Below, piece after piece: positions 7,674-16,575 of a DNA stretch of 64,000 nucleotides (positions are counted from its first letter, which is position 1; each line of letters opens with the position of its first letter). Under the pieces are notes generated by a model that worked only from the letters and a program-made list of their open reading frames with translations, made no database searches and was not told the origin of the DNA. Made by a program: the position numbers and the translations under genes. Source of the DNA: Dokdonella_A sp937902695. Lineage in GTDB: Bacteria; Pseudomonadota; Gammaproteobacteria; Xanthomonadales; Rhodanobacteraceae. The DNA is taken from contig JBEHYO010000006.1 of NCBI GenBank assembly GCA_048498135.1, positions 1-64,000 on the forward strand, in the 5' to 3' direction.

Positions 7674-8858
7674 CTACGTCGAAATCGCCAGACGCTCGCC
7701 GCGATAGATCGTAACGGTCAGCGCATACACGACCAGCGCAGCGGCCGCCGTGCACGCGAAGCAAAGCGCAAGCTCCGCCGGTGACACCGCATCGCCGCGC
7801 ATCAGCCGCGTGATCACGATCTGCTGGCCCATCAGCGGCACCGCGTACATCCAGGCCTCGGTCTTCACCGGAAACAGCGACAGCATCATCGTCGGCACGG
7901 CCGGCACGAACATCAGCAGCGAGAGATAGGTCTGCGCTTCGCGGAAGCTCTTCGCGAACGCGGCGGCGAGCGTCTGCAGCGTCGCGATCAGCACCACGAG
8001 CGGCAGCATGACGAGCAGCACCGTCGATCCGAAGCGCAAGCCGATCTCGAGACTCATGCCGAGCTTCTCGGTCGGCAGGAAGCGGCCGACGATCGAAAAC
8101 GCGACGATGCCGAGCAGCACGCTCGTCAGCGCGAACAGGCTCGTCGCGAGCAGCTTGCCGATCAAAAGCTGCGAACGCGACACCGGATTCACGAACAGCG
8201 GCTCGAGCGACTGCCGCTCGCGCTCGCCGGCCGTCGTGTCGATCGCGAGCGCCATGCCGCCGATGAACGCGCCGAGGATGAAGAAATACGGCAGCATCGC
8301 GAACAGTGTGCCGCTGCGTGTCTGCGCGGTCGATTGATCGCGGTCGGCGACCACGTACGGCCGGACCACGCCCGGCGAGATGCCGCGCGCGAGCAGCCGC
8401 ATCGCGCCGGTGCGCTGCGAGTATTTTTCGAGCGCGCCGCGCAGCCGGCCCACCGACGTCTGGGCCTCGCGCCGCGATGCGTCGTAGATCAGCTCGACCT
8501 GCGCCGGTTCGCCCTTTTTCCAGCTGTCGCCGAACTCGGCCGGGATGCGCAGCACGAGATCGGCATCCATGTCGCGCACGGCGCGCTCGGGATCGGCGGG
8601 CGCGTCCTTGATCTCGATGTTCTGCTGCCTCAGCGCGGCGACGAGATTCGGCGCGTGCTCGGCGCCGATGACCGGCACCGGCAGCGTACGCTCGGCCTTG
8701 TCGAGCTCGCGCGAGATCGTCGCGCTGATGATCAGCACGAAGATCGCGGGCGCGAGCAGCGGGCCGGTCAGGAGCGTGTTGATGACCGTGCGGCGGTCGC
8801 GCAGGTTTTCGCTGACTTCCTTCAGGAAGACGATCAGCGCCGAAGGCATCGATTTCAT
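7674..8858 (-). CDS. ABC transporter permease, NatB-like
   Basis: 394 residues. An N-terminal membrane segment (TGPLLAPAIFVLIISATI) is followed by a ~150-residue extracytoplasmic domain (about 55-200), then five hydrophobic helices between about 205 and 390. The GERERQSLEPLFVNPVSRSQLLIGK segment matches the conserved coupling region of the NatB/ABC-2 permease family. In Bacillus NatAB exports sodium; in proteobacteria the substrate of these homologues is unknown. The start codon overlaps the stop of the ATPase gene by 4 bp (ATGA), so the two are translationally coupled. It is the last gene of a three-gene operon. Confidence 0.88.
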   Translation of the reverse strand: MKSMPSALIVFLKEVSENLRDRRTVINTLLTGPLLAPAIFVLIISATISRELDKAERTLPVPVIGAEHAPNLVAALRQQNIEIKDAPADPERAVRDMDADLVLRIPAEFGDSWKKGEPAQVELIYDASRREAQTSVGRLRGALEKYSQRTGAMRLLARGISPGVVRPYVVADRDQSTAQTRSGTLFAMLPYFFILGAFIGGMALAIDTTAGERERQSLEPLFVNPVSRSQLLIGKLLATSLFALTSVLLGIVAFSIVGRFLPTEKLGMSLEIGLRFGSTVLLVMLPLVVLIATLQTLAAAFAKSFREAQTYLSLLMFVPAVPTMMLSLFPVKTEAWMYAVPLMGQQIVITRLMRGDAVSPAELALCFACTAAAALVVYALTVTIYRGERLAIST

Positions 8859-9589
8859 GCGGAGAGTCCCTCCTCGGATCCGATCGCGGCGACGAACGCG
8901 TCTTCGAGCGTGGCGGCGCCCGTTTCGGCGAGCAGCGCCGCGGGCGCAGCGTCGGCGACGACGCGGCCATGCGCGATGACGACGATGCGGTCGCAGAGCG
9001 CGGCGACCTCCTGCATGATGTGGCTCGAGAACAGCACGCAGCGCCCCTCGTCCCTGAGTCGCCGCATGAACGCGCGCATCGCGCGCGTCGCCATCACGTC
9101 GAGCCCGTTCGTCGGTTCGTCGAGGATCACGTTGCGCGGATCGTGCACGAGCGCGCGGGCGATCGCGGTCTTGACGCGCTGGCCCTGCGAGAAGCCTTCG
9201 GTGCGCCGGTTCGCGAACTCGGCCATGTCGAGCGCTGCGATCAGCGCATCGGCGTTACGGCGGCCGACGTCGGCGTCGAGGCCTTGCAGCCGCGCGAAGT
9301 AATCGATGTTCTCGCGCGCGGTCAGCCGCTTGTACAGCCCGCGCGCGTCGGGCAGCACGCCGAGCCGGCGCCGCACCGCGGTCGGATCGGCCGCCGCGTC
9401 GATGCCGTCGACGCGCACGCTGCCCGCGTCGGGGTTCATCAGCGTGTAGAGCATGCGCAACGTCGTCGTCTTGCCGGCGCCGTTCGGGCCGAGCAGCCCG
9501 GTGATCTCGCCGTCGCGCGCGACGAAGCCGACGCCGTCGACCGCCTTGACCGCGCCGAACGCCTTGTGGAGGCCCGCCGCCTCGATCAT
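8855..9589 (-). CDS. ABC transporter ATP-binding protein, NatA-like
   Basis: 244 residues, a complete nucleotide-binding domain. The Walker A is GPNGAGKTTT (about 34-43), the signature region is GFSQGQRVK (a Q-rich variant of LSGGQ), Walker B and the following glutamate are NVILDEPTNGLD, and the switch histidine is in VLFSSHIMQE. It should energise the NatB-like permease encoded downstream. Its start overlaps the stop of the upstream hydrolase by 4 bp and its stop overlaps the permease start by 4 bp. Confidence 0.93.
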   Translation of the reverse strand: MIEAAGLHKAFGAVKAVDGVGFVARDGEITGLLGPNGAGKTTTLRMLYTLMNPDAGSVRVDGIDAAADPTAVRRRLGVLPDARGLYKRLTARENIDYFARLQGLDADVGRRNADALIAALDMAEFANRRTEGFSQGQRVKTAIARALVHDPRNVILDEPTNGLDVMATRAMRAFMRRLRDEGRCVLFSSHIMQEVAALCDRIVVIAHGRVVADAAPAALLAETGAATLEDAFVAAIGSEEGLSA

Positions 9590-11139
9590 GGCGCCGCTCC
9601 GTTATAGTCGATGAAGGCCGGCGTCGGGCCGAACTGCGCGATGCAGCCGGCGTCGAGGCCTTTCGCGTCGAGCGTCTCGACGAAGCGGCCGACGAGGCGC
9701 GGGAAGCAGCCGCGGCCCATGACGCTGTGGCCCTGCCCTTTCGCGACGAGCAGGCGCCCGTTCGACAGGTTCTTCACGATCGCCTCGCCGTAGCGCGGCG
9801 GCGTGACCGGGTCGAGCTCGCCTTCGAGCACGAGCACCGGCTTGTCGCTCTCGAGCGGCTCGTGGAAATCGGCCGGACGCGTGCCGCGCGGCCAGACCTC
9901 GCACTGCGCGCGGATCACGCGGATCAACGCGTCGCCGAGGATCAGCCGGGCGTCCTCGGGACGATCGGTCAGCCGATCGGCATCCTCGGCGCATATGACG
10001 GACAGCTGCATGCCGTTGCCCTGGAAATCGGAAAGATCGTCGTTGAGCACTTCGGCTTCTCCGACGAGCGGCGCGTAGTCGCCAGCGAGCGCGCGCGAGA
10101 TCGAGAGCGGCAACAGTGCGCTCGTCTCGGCCGAGTAAGCGAACAGGCGCACGACCGAGGCGAGCGTAGGCGCATTCAACGTCTTCTTCTCGATCGCGAA
10201 CGTGCGCGGCGCGTGCACGTCGAGCTCGACCGGCTTCGCCGCGAGCGCATCGCGGAGCTTGTAGAGATTCGCGTACGGATCGCCGAACGCCTTCGCGCAA
10301 GCCGGCGTCGCCGTGCACGCGGCGAACTGCGCCTTCAGCGCGTCGTCGAGATTGATCGCGAACTCGCTGCCGAGAATGAGCTCGGCCGGCACCGCGCTGT
10401 CGAGCACGAGGCTGCGCACGCCGTCGGGATGGCGGCGCGCGTATTCCTGCGCGACGCGCGTGCCGTACGAGACGCCGACGAGATCGAGCTCCGGCGCGCC
10501 GAGCGCCTGGCGTACCGCTTCGATGTCGCGGACGGCTGCGCTCGTCGTGTATTGCGCGGGATCGGCCGCCGCCTGCACTTCGGCCAGGCACGCGCGCGTC
10601 TGCTCGCGTACGCGTCCGAGGTCGAGCTCATTGACTTCGGCCGTGTCGACATCGGTCGGGCTCTCCTTGCACGAGAGCCGATGCGAGCTCCCCGTGCCGC
10701 GCTGGTCGAGCAGGATCAGGTTCCGGTGCTTGAGGAGCGGACCGAAGCCGGACTGCACGCGCGGATACGTCTCGGTCGCGGCCTGTCCCGGGCCGCCCGC
10801 GATGAAGACGACGAGATCGCGCTCGGCGACCTGCGCGTCGCTGCGGACGATCGCGAGCTTGAGGTCGATCTTGCGGCCGGCGGGCTTGTCCCAGTTCTCC
10901 GGCACCTGGAACGGCGTGCAGTAGGCGGCCGTCGTCTCGGTGGAATTGCGCTGACCGAGCTCGCACGGCGCGAACGCGAGCGTCCCGAGCGTGAACCCGC
11001 GCGTGTCGCGCGCTTCGACGAGGCGCTGGCCCGTGGTCGACGTCGCGACGGCGGCGTCCTTCGGCCTGATCCAGTGCACGGCGAGCGCGATCACGCCGAT
11101 CGCGACGACGAGGACTCTCAGCAGCATTCGCCGGTTCAT
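9586..11139 (-). CDS. exported alpha/beta hydrolase (TAP / proline iminopeptidase-like)
   Basis: 517 residues. An N-terminal hydrophobic helix (LLRVLVVAIGVIALAVHW) acts as a signal or anchor, placing the enzyme in the periplasm. The oxyanion loop is VVFIAGGPGQAA, the nucleophile elbow GVSYGT, the acid is in LEGELDPVTPP and the catalytic histidine in AKGQGHSVMGRG. The arrangement and length fit the tripeptidyl-aminopeptidase / SlpD-E-like exported peptidase group of family S33. It likely releases residues from peptides; the specificity is unknown. It is first in an operon with natA/natB-like genes, each junction overlapping by 4 bp, which suggests that the transporter and hydrolase work together. 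The ribosome-binding site is GGAAGAG. Confidence 0.85.
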   Translation of the reverse strand: MNRRMLLRVLVVAIGVIALAVHWIRPKDAAVATSTTGQRLVEARDTRGFTLGTLAFAPCELGQRNSTETTAAYCTPFQVPENWDKPAGRKIDLKLAIVRSDAQVAERDLVVFIAGGPGQAATETYPRVQSGFGPLLKHRNLILLDQRGTGSSHRLSCKESPTDVDTAEVNELDLGRVREQTRACLAEVQAAADPAQYTTSAAVRDIEAVRQALGAPELDLVGVSYGTRVAQEYARRHPDGVRSLVLDSAVPAELILGSEFAINLDDALKAQFAACTATPACAKAFGDPYANLYKLRDALAAKPVELDVHAPRTFAIEKKTLNAPTLASVVRLFAYSAETSALLPLSISRALAGDYAPLVGEAEVLNDDLSDFQGNGMQLSVICAEDADRLTDRPEDARLILGDALIRVIRAQCEVWPRGTRPADFHEPLESDKPVLVLEGELDPVTPPRYGEAIVKNLSNGRLLVAKGQGHSVMGRGCFPRLVGRFVETLDAKGLDAGCIAQFGPTPAFIDYNGAAP

Positions 11140-11736
11140 TGCGTCTCTTCCCTAAAGCGTTCGTAACGGCGCCGCGCGACACGCCTCGGCCAGCGCGGAT
11201 CGTACCCGACCGCCGAAACGACTCCGCGCGGTGTCGCCGGGCGAACTCCTGCCGGGACGGAGCTCCGTACCCCGATCGGCATCGGAACGTCTTTATTCCC
11301 GAGAGGGTCGTTCCGGCGCATGCGCTTGTTTTCATTCGCCTACGGAAGGCCGTCTCAGGACGGATCGTCGGCTTTGAAACAGCCATGTTGCAGGGTTTTC
11401 CTCACCCCCTACGTCCGGAAGTGACGTGCCGGGGCCGCTTTGTGCAGAAAAAATGAGATTTTCTTCACAAGCTGAGGCCGGTCGGAAAGCGCCATTTTCC
11501 GGCACGCGTCGGAAACCCGACGCCAGGAACCGCAGACCCGAAAAGTGCCAAGCACGTCACATATCGACCTGCGTAGTCCGTGATGGCAATCACTGCGTCA
11601 CAAGCCGACAACGGCCGAGCTTGGCATACCGCTTGCTCTCTCCCCTGTACCTGCAAACGTGCGATGTCGAACGGACCTCGATGCGCTCGCCAATTCAGGG
11701 ACACCCACTCAACCAAATCCCAGGGGGGATACTGAA
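11140..11736. other. 597-bp divergent intergenic region upstream of the pilus operon
   Basis: No convincing gene is seen. The right half is AT-richer and contains a sigma-54 promoter (11621-11637). Upstream of it lie two short inverted repeats, GTGC-CAA-GCAC (about 11548-11558) and GTGAT-GGCA-ATCAC (about 11579-11592), that could be activator sites. An AGAAAA/TTTTCT inverted repeat lies around 11447-11467. The leader from the sigma-54 start to the first pilin gene would be about 88 nt. Confidence 0.65.
11621..11637 (+). promoter_or_regulatory. sigma-54 (RpoN) promoter of the chaperone-usher operon
   Basis: TTGGCATACCGCTTGCT matches the consensus YTGGCACGRNNNTTGCW at all the strongest positions: TTGGCA at -24, TTGCT at -12, and GG to GC spaced by exactly 10 bp. 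It lies 100 bp before the first gene in the correct orientation. Confidence 0.72.
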
Positions 11737-12228
11737 ATGAGCATCAAGGCTATTGCTTGCGCTGTCCTGGTGACGTTTGGCCTCGCGTCCACCAGTGCTT
11801 TCGCCGCGACCGTGACCAACACGATGCCCGTGAAGATCACGATCCAGAATGCCTGCAACATTTCGACGACCGCGCCGACCACGCTCGACTTCGGCACGCA
11901 GGGTCCGCTCGTCGCGAACATCGACCAGACCTCGACGATCTCGGTGACCTGCACGACGGGCGCCGCATACAACGTCGGCCTCGACGGCGGCGGCGCGGGC
12001 AACATCAATGCGCGTCGCATGATCAACGGCACGAACACCGTCGGCTATCAGCTTTATTCGAACTCGGCCCGCACCACCGTGTGGGGCACGACCGTCGGCA
12101 CCGATACCGTCGCCGGCAACGGCAACGGCACGTCGCAGACGCTGACCGTCTACGGCCGCGTTCCGCCGCAGACGACGCCGCCGGCGGCCGTGTACAACGA
12201 CACGGTCAACGTGACCGTTACGTACTGA
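11737..12228 (+). CDS. spore coat U (SCPU) domain pilin, major subunit (CsuA/B-like)
   Basis: 163 residues. A signal peptide ends at TSAFA, giving a mature all-beta subunit with the SCPU pattern: ITIQNACNIS and ISVTCTTG (the two cysteines form the usual disulfide), then YQLYSNSARTTVWG and a C-terminal YNDTVNVTVTY strand. SCPU pilins polymerise by donor-strand exchange into archaic chaperone-usher (Csu-type) fibres used for surface attachment and biofilm. It is the first gene of a four-gene operon (pilin, chaperone, usher, tip). The purine-rich AGGGGGGAT ribosome-binding site supports ATG 11737 over an open frame extending upstream. Confidence 0.9.
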   Translation: MSIKAIACAVLVTFGLASTSAFAATVTNTMPVKITIQNACNISTTAPTTLDFGTQGPLVANIDQTSTISVTCTTGAAYNVGLDGGGAGNINARRMINGTNTVGYQLYSNSARTTVWGTTVGTDTVAGNGNGTSQTLTVYGRVPPQTTPPAAVYNDTVNVTVTY

Positions 12229-12249
12229 GCCGACGCGAGAGCCCCTGAC

Positions 12250-12972
12250 ATGCGCTCGCCACTGCCCATGCGGGGGCTAGCCCTCGCTTGCCTCCTCGCG
12301 GCCGCGTTCGACGCGTCCGCGAGCGGGCTGCAGATCGCACCCACCAGCCTCGAGATGGCCGCCGCGGGACCCGCGCAGGCGCTCTGGCTGACCAACTCCG
12401 GCGATCACGAGCTGCGCGCGCAGGTGCGTGCGTACAAGTGGTCGCAGGCCGGCGGCAAGGACGCGCTCGATCCGACGCAGGCGCTCGTCGCGAGTCCGCC
12501 GATGCTCGCGGTTCCGCCGGGCGGCCGCCAGCTCGTCCGCGTCATCCGGACGGGCCAGGACACCGCGGCCGGCGAGCAGACCTACCGCCTGCTCGTCGAC
12601 GAGCTTCCGCTCGAAGCCGCGAAAGGCACCGGCGTTACGTACGTGCTGCGCTATTCGGTGCCGGTCTTCGTCGGCGCCAGCGGCACGCCTTCGCTGAAAT
12701 GGTCCGGCACGCCGGGCCGCGACACACTGGAGCTCACGGTCAGCAATGCAGGCACCGCGCACGCGCAGATCCGCGACGTGGACCTCGTGCAGCCGGGCAC
12801 GGCGCCGGTCGCGATCGTGCCGGGGCTTCTCGGCTACGTGCTGCCGGGCGCAACGATGCATTGGACGATCGCGCTGCCCGCCGGCGCGACCGCGACGAAC
12901 GCCAGCCTAAAGGCCCTGGTCAATGGCGATGCAACCGACCAGACCCTCGCGCCTGGCGCTCTGTCTCGCTAG
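12250..12972 (+). CDS. periplasmic pilus chaperone (archaic chaperone-usher, CsuC-like)
   Basis: 240 residues with a signal peptide ending near DASASG. The PapD-like N-domain contains LQIAPTSLEMAAAGPAQALWLTN and the G1-strand region PPMLAVPPGGRQLVRVIR. The C-terminal immunoglobulin-like domain starts near residue 140. It folds and caps SCPU subunits in the periplasm before delivery to the usher. It lies 21 bp after the pilin gene, and its last 50 bp overlap the usher gene in another frame, so translation is coupled. Confidence 0.9.
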   Translation: MRSPLPMRGLALACLLAAAFDASASGLQIAPTSLEMAAAGPAQALWLTNSGDHELRAQVRAYKWSQAGGKDALDPTQALVASPPMLAVPPGGRQLVRVIRTGQDTAAGEQTYRLLVDELPLEAAKGTGVTYVLRYSVPVFVGASGTPSLKWSGTPGRDTLELTVSNAGTAHAQIRDVDLVQPGTAPVAIVPGLLGYVLPGATMHWTIALPAGATATNASLKALVNGDATDQTLAPGALSR

Positions 12973-15325
12973 CGGCATCGTGCTGTGCGCGGCGACGCGT
13001 GACGGCGTCGCCGACGTGCCTGCCGCGAGCGCCGCCGACGCCGACGTGATCGGCACGTCCGCGATCGACGTGATCGCCGACGCGGGCGGCGCCGGCGCGG
13101 GTTCGGTGCTGTACCTCGAAGTCGTCATCAACGGCAACGAGACGCACAAGCTCGCCGCATTCACCCAGGTCGACGGCAAGCTGCGCGCGGGTGCCGAAAC
13201 GCTGCGCCAGCTCGGCTTTCGCCTCTCCGAGCAGAGCGTCGCGAGCGTCGAGCTCGACGCGCTGCCCGGCGTCACGTACCACTACGACGAGGAACGCCAG
13301 CGCATCGAGTTCACGGCCGGCGAGCATGCGATCGATCTCGCGCGCAGCGTGCTGAATGCGCCGGAATCGCCGATCCCGAAGCCGACCGCGTCGACCGGCT
13401 TTCTGCTCAATTACGATCTCTACGGCACGCGCGACGACGCGTCGAACACCGGCCTCTCGACGTTCGCCGAAGCGCGCGCATTCGGCGGCTTCGGCGTCGT
13501 CAGCAATACGTGGCTCTCGCGCCTCGCCGATTCGCCCGGCAGCGACACGTACGCCGAATCCGCGCGGCTCGACACGACGTGGACACGCTCGTTCGTCGAC
13601 TCGGCCACCGTCATGCGCGTCGGCGACACGATCTCGGGCAGTCTCTCCTGGTCGCGCGCGACGCATCTCGGCGGCTTCCAGCTGCAACGCGATTTCGCCC
13701 TGCAGCCCGACCTCATCACGTTTCCGATTCCGCAGTTCCTCGGTCAGGCGGCGGTGCCGTCGACGGTGGAGCTCTACGTCAACGGGTTGCGCCGCTACAG
13801 CGGCGATACGCCCGCGGGGCCGTTCCAGCTCGGCACGGTGCCGATCGTCAACGGCGCCGGCACGGCGCAGGTGGTGCTGACCGACGCGCTCGGCCGGCAG
13901 ACCACGTACGACTTTCCGTTCTACACGTCGAGCGCGCTGCTCAGACAGGGCCTCGACGACTATTCGATCGACGTCGGCCTCGTGCGCCAGAACTATGGCG
14001 TCGCCTCGTTCGACTACGGCCACGATCCGGCCGCGAGCGGCGTCTATCGCCGCGGCATGACCGACTGGTTCACCGCCGAAGCGCACGCCGAGACGATTTC
14101 GGGCCTCGCCAACGGCGGTGCGGGCGGCGTGATGCAGATCGGCGACAACGGCGTCCTCACGGGTTCAGCCGCCTATTCGCAATGGCACGGCCGCGATGGA
14201 CAGCAGGCCGAGCTTGGCTACAGCTGGCGCAACACCTGGCTCAATGTCGGCGTCGACAGCCTGCGCACGTTCGGCGATTACCGCGACGTCGCCTCGTCGT
14301 ACGGGCCGCCGCCGGCGAAGCGCACTGATCGCGCGCTCGTCGGCGTTACCTACGCGCCGGCCGGCAGCTTCGGCGCGAACTACGTCGAGCTGACCTATCC
14401 GGGGCAGCCGCGCTCGCGCTTCGCAAGCGCGTTCTACTTCCGCTCATTCGGCTCGCGCTTTTCGCTCAGCCTCAACTACAACCAGAATCTCGAAGACCAC
14501 AGCGACCGCACGATCTTCATGGGCCTTTCGGTGAGCTTCGGCTACGAATCGGCGAGCCTGTCGACGCAGCACGACAGCCGCGGCAACTTCGCCGCAGTCG
14601 ACGTGAGCCGGCCGATCTCGCCCGACGGCGGCTACGGCTGGCACGTGCGCGCGCAGGAAGGCCAGGGTCTCGACGGCGGCCAGGCCGAGTTCGGCTATCG
14701 CGGCGATCGCGCGCAGACGCTCGTCGGCGCGCAAACGCTCGACGGCTCGACGCTCGGCTACGCTGAGCTGTCCGGCGCGCTGGTCTGGATGGACAGCCAC
14801 CTCTTCGCCGCGCGGCGCATCGACGATGCGTTCGCGGTCGTCGCCACCGGCGTGCCGGACGTGCCGGTCACGCTCGAAAACCGCGTCATCGGCACTACCG
14901 ATTCGAACGGCGACGTCCTCATCACGCCGCTCAATGCGTTCCAGAAGAACCGCGTCGCGATCGACCCGATGCTTCTCCCGCCCGATGCGCACATCGAGCG
15001 CGTCGACGATGAAGTCGTGCCGGCCGACCGCTCCGGCGTGCTGGTCAACTTCCGCGTCGAGCCGGTGCAGGCCGCTTCGGTCGTGCTGCACGACGCGAAC
15101 GGCGAGCCGCTCGCGCTCGGCAGCGGCGTCGAGCTCAACGGCGACGCCGGCGCGGGCGCGCTCGTCGGCTACGACGGCGCCGTCTATCTCGAGAAACTGA
15201 AGCCGCATAACACGCTCGTCGTGCATGCGCCCGCCGGCGATTGCCGCGCGCGCTTCGATTACCGTTACGAAACCGGCAAGGTGCCGCTGGTCGGCCCGCT
15301 GGTCTGCAGCAAGGAATCGCCATGA
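12923..15325 (+). CDS. outer-membrane pilus usher (CsuD-like)
   Basis: 800 residues. After a signal peptide (LALCLASGIVLCAATRDGVAD) comes the N-terminal domain (VLYLEVVINGNETHKLAAF, LRQLGF), a large 24-strand barrel with an inserted plug (about 250-330, including PSTVELYVNGLRRYSGDTPAGPF in two contiguous parts), and C-terminal domains with a cysteine pair near the end. The overall pattern is the fimbrial usher family, archaic clade. It catalyses ordered secretion and assembly of the SCPU fibre. The start overlaps the chaperone gene by 50 bp; a second ATG two codons on is equally possible. Its stop overlaps the tip subunit start (ATGA). Confidence 0.92.
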   Translation: MAMQPTRPSRLALCLASGIVLCAATRDGVADVPAASAADADVIGTSAIDVIADAGGAGAGSVLYLEVVINGNETHKLAAFTQVDGKLRAGAETLRQLGFRLSEQSVASVELDALPGVTYHYDEERQRIEFTAGEHAIDLARSVLNAPESPIPKPTASTGFLLNYDLYGTRDDASNTGLSTFAEARAFGGFGVVSNTWLSRLADSPGSDTYAESARLDTTWTRSFVDSATVMRVGDTISGSLSWSRATHLGGFQLQRDFALQPDLITFPIPQFLGQAAVPSTVELYVNGLRRYSGDTPAGPFQLGTVPIVNGAGTAQVVLTDALGRQTTYDFPFYTSSALLRQGLDDYSIDVGLVRQNYGVASFDYGHDPAASGVYRRGMTDWFTAEAHAETISGLANGGAGGVMQIGDNGVLTGSAAYSQWHGRDGQQAELGYSWRNTWLNVGVDSLRTFGDYRDVASSYGPPPAKRTDRALVGVTYAPAGSFGANYVELTYPGQPRSRFASAFYFRSFGSRFSLSLNYNQNLEDHSDRTIFMGLSVSFGYESASLSTQHDSRGNFAAVDVSRPISPDGGYGWHVRAQEGQGLDGGQAEFGYRGDRAQTLVGAQTLDGSTLGYAELSGALVWMDSHLFAARRIDDAFAVVATGVPDVPVTLENRVIGTTDSNGDVLITPLNAFQKNRVAIDPMLLPPDAHIERVDDEVVPADRSGVLVNFRVEPVQAASVVLHDANGEPLALGSGVELNGDAGAGALVGYDGAVYLEKLKPHNTLVVHAPAGDCRARFDYRYETGKVPLVGPLVCSKESP

Positions 15326-16287
15326 TCGCCGCACTTCGACTTCCGCTGGCGTTGCTCCTGCTTGCCAGCATCGCCCTCGTCTCGTTGGCCCGCGCACAGA
15401 ACATCGATTGCTCGGCGACGATGACGAACGTCAGCTTCGGCAACGTCAATCCGCTGTCGAGCCAGACCGACGCGAACGCGACGTTGAACTACACCTGCTC
15501 GAACAGCGCGAACGGGACGCGCTACGCGACGGTCTGCTTCAGCATCGGCGACGGCGCGCAGGGTGCAGGCAACGCGAATCCGCGCCTGATGCAGGATGCG
15601 GCCGGCGACGATCTCTTCTTCCAGCTGTTCCAGAACGCGGCGCACACGACGGTCTGGGGCAGCTCGTTCTTCGGCGTCAACACGCCGGTCATGGTCAACG
15701 TCACGATCGCGAGACGCGGCTCGACGCAAGGCTCGGCGACGATGTACGGGCGCGTCGTCGGCGGCCAGACCACCGCGGTGCCGGGCGCGTACCAGGATGC
15801 GTTTTCGGGCAACCACACCGCGATCACGATCAACGAGAGCGGCACGGCGCCGCCCGGCACGTGCTCGACGTCGATCCTGGACCAGTTTCCGTTTACGGTG
15901 ACCGCGACGGTGACGTCGCAATGCTCGGTGTCCGCATCGACGCTCGACTTCGGTGCGGTCGGCCTCCTGCTTGCGAACACCGACGGCACCTCGAACGTGA
16001 CCGTGCAATGCGCGAGCGGCGCCGCCTATCAGGTCGGCCTCGACAATGGCCAGCACGCGAGCGGCACGACGCGGCGCATGCAGGGCCCGGGCGGCCTGGT
16101 CACGTACGAGCTCTACCGAAACCCCACGCGCACGCAGCGCTGGGGCTCGACGCTCAACACCGACACCGTGGCCGGCAGCGGCAACGGCAGCAGCCAGACG
16201 CTGACCGTCTACGGCCGCGTGCCGAACCAGACGACGCCGAGCGCCGGCACGTACAACGACACGATCACGGTGACCGTCACGTATTGA
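15322..16287 (+). CDS. two-domain SCPU protein, probable pilus tip adhesin (CsuE-like)
   Basis: 321 residues with a signal peptide ending at SLARAQ. Two SCPU domains follow: residues about 30-185 and about 195-321. The second closely resembles the major pilin of the same operon (TVAGSGNGSSQTLTVYGRVP versus TVAGNGNGTSQTLTVYGRVP), which suggests duplication. A two-domain architecture is that of CsuE, the tip adhesin of archaic pili. The start codon overlaps the usher stop by 4 bp. It is the last gene of the operon and is followed by REP-like palindromes. Confidence 0.87.
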   Translation: MIAALRLPLALLLLASIALVSLARAQNIDCSATMTNVSFGNVNPLSSQTDANATLNYTCSNSANGTRYATVCFSIGDGAQGAGNANPRLMQDAAGDDLFFQLFQNAAHTTVWGSSFFGVNTPVMVNVTIARRGSTQGSATMYGRVVGGQTTAVPGAYQDAFSGNHTAITINESGTAPPGTCSTSILDQFPFTVTATVTSQCSVSASTLDFGAVGLLLANTDGTSNVTVQCASGAAYQVGLDNGQHASGTTRRMQGPGGLVTYELYRNPTRTQRWGSTLNTDTVAGSGNGSSQTLTVYGRVPNQTTPSAGTYNDTITVTVTY

Positions 16288-16441
16288 GGAGCGGCGCCGG
16301 CGCATCCGCGCGGCGTGCTCCGCTACGAGCTTGCGAGGCAAGGCGGGGTGTGAGGCAAGGCGCAGGCCCGCGATGTGGGCCGCTCGCATCCCCCTTCCTT
16401 GCAAGGCCTGACGTGCGTTTCCCTACTCCCGCTCCGCTTTT

Positions 16442-16481
16442 CCCCCTCTCCCGCTTGCGGGAGAGGGCTGGGGTGAGGGCA
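16442..16481 (+). repeat. REP-like palindrome, copy A
   Basis: The core CCCTCTCCCGC-TT-GCGGGAGAGGG is at 16444-16467 and the G-rich tail (GGGTGAGGGC) lies to the right. It is the first of a dispersed family and forms an inverted pair with copy B after the pilus operon. Confidence 0.9.
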
Positions 16482-16506
16482 CGCCTGTGGAAGCGCCTCG
16501 CGCTTT

Positions 16507-16544
16507 TGCCCTCACCCTACCCTCTCCCGCAAGCGGGAGAGGGG
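16507..16544 (-). repeat. REP-like palindrome, copy B (inverted relative to A)
   Basis: The core is at 16520-16543 and the tail (GCCCTCACCC, the complement of GGGTGAGGGC) lies on its left. A and B face each other across about 25 bp, so the transcript could form either two hairpins or one long one between the convergent tip-adhesin and fpr genes. Confidence 0.88.
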
Positions 16545-16554
16545 AAAGGAAACA

Positions 16555-16570
16555 CGCGGGAGAGGGGAAA
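16555..16570. repeat. REP-like half element, copy C
   Basis: CGCGGGAGAGGGGAAA repeats only the right arm of the REP-like core, 11 bp after copy B. It is probably a truncated copy. Confidence 0.6.
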
Positions 16571-16575
16571 ACCAA

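Noticed and set aside
11140..11736. Small genes in the long intergenic region before the pili.
   Set aside because: Open frames there lack ribosome-binding sites and conserved-looking sequence; the region fits a regulatory role.
16442..16570. Insertion sequence ends or a transposon after the pilus operon.
   Set aside because: The inverted repeats are short REP-like palindromes found at many places, and there is no transposase or target duplication.
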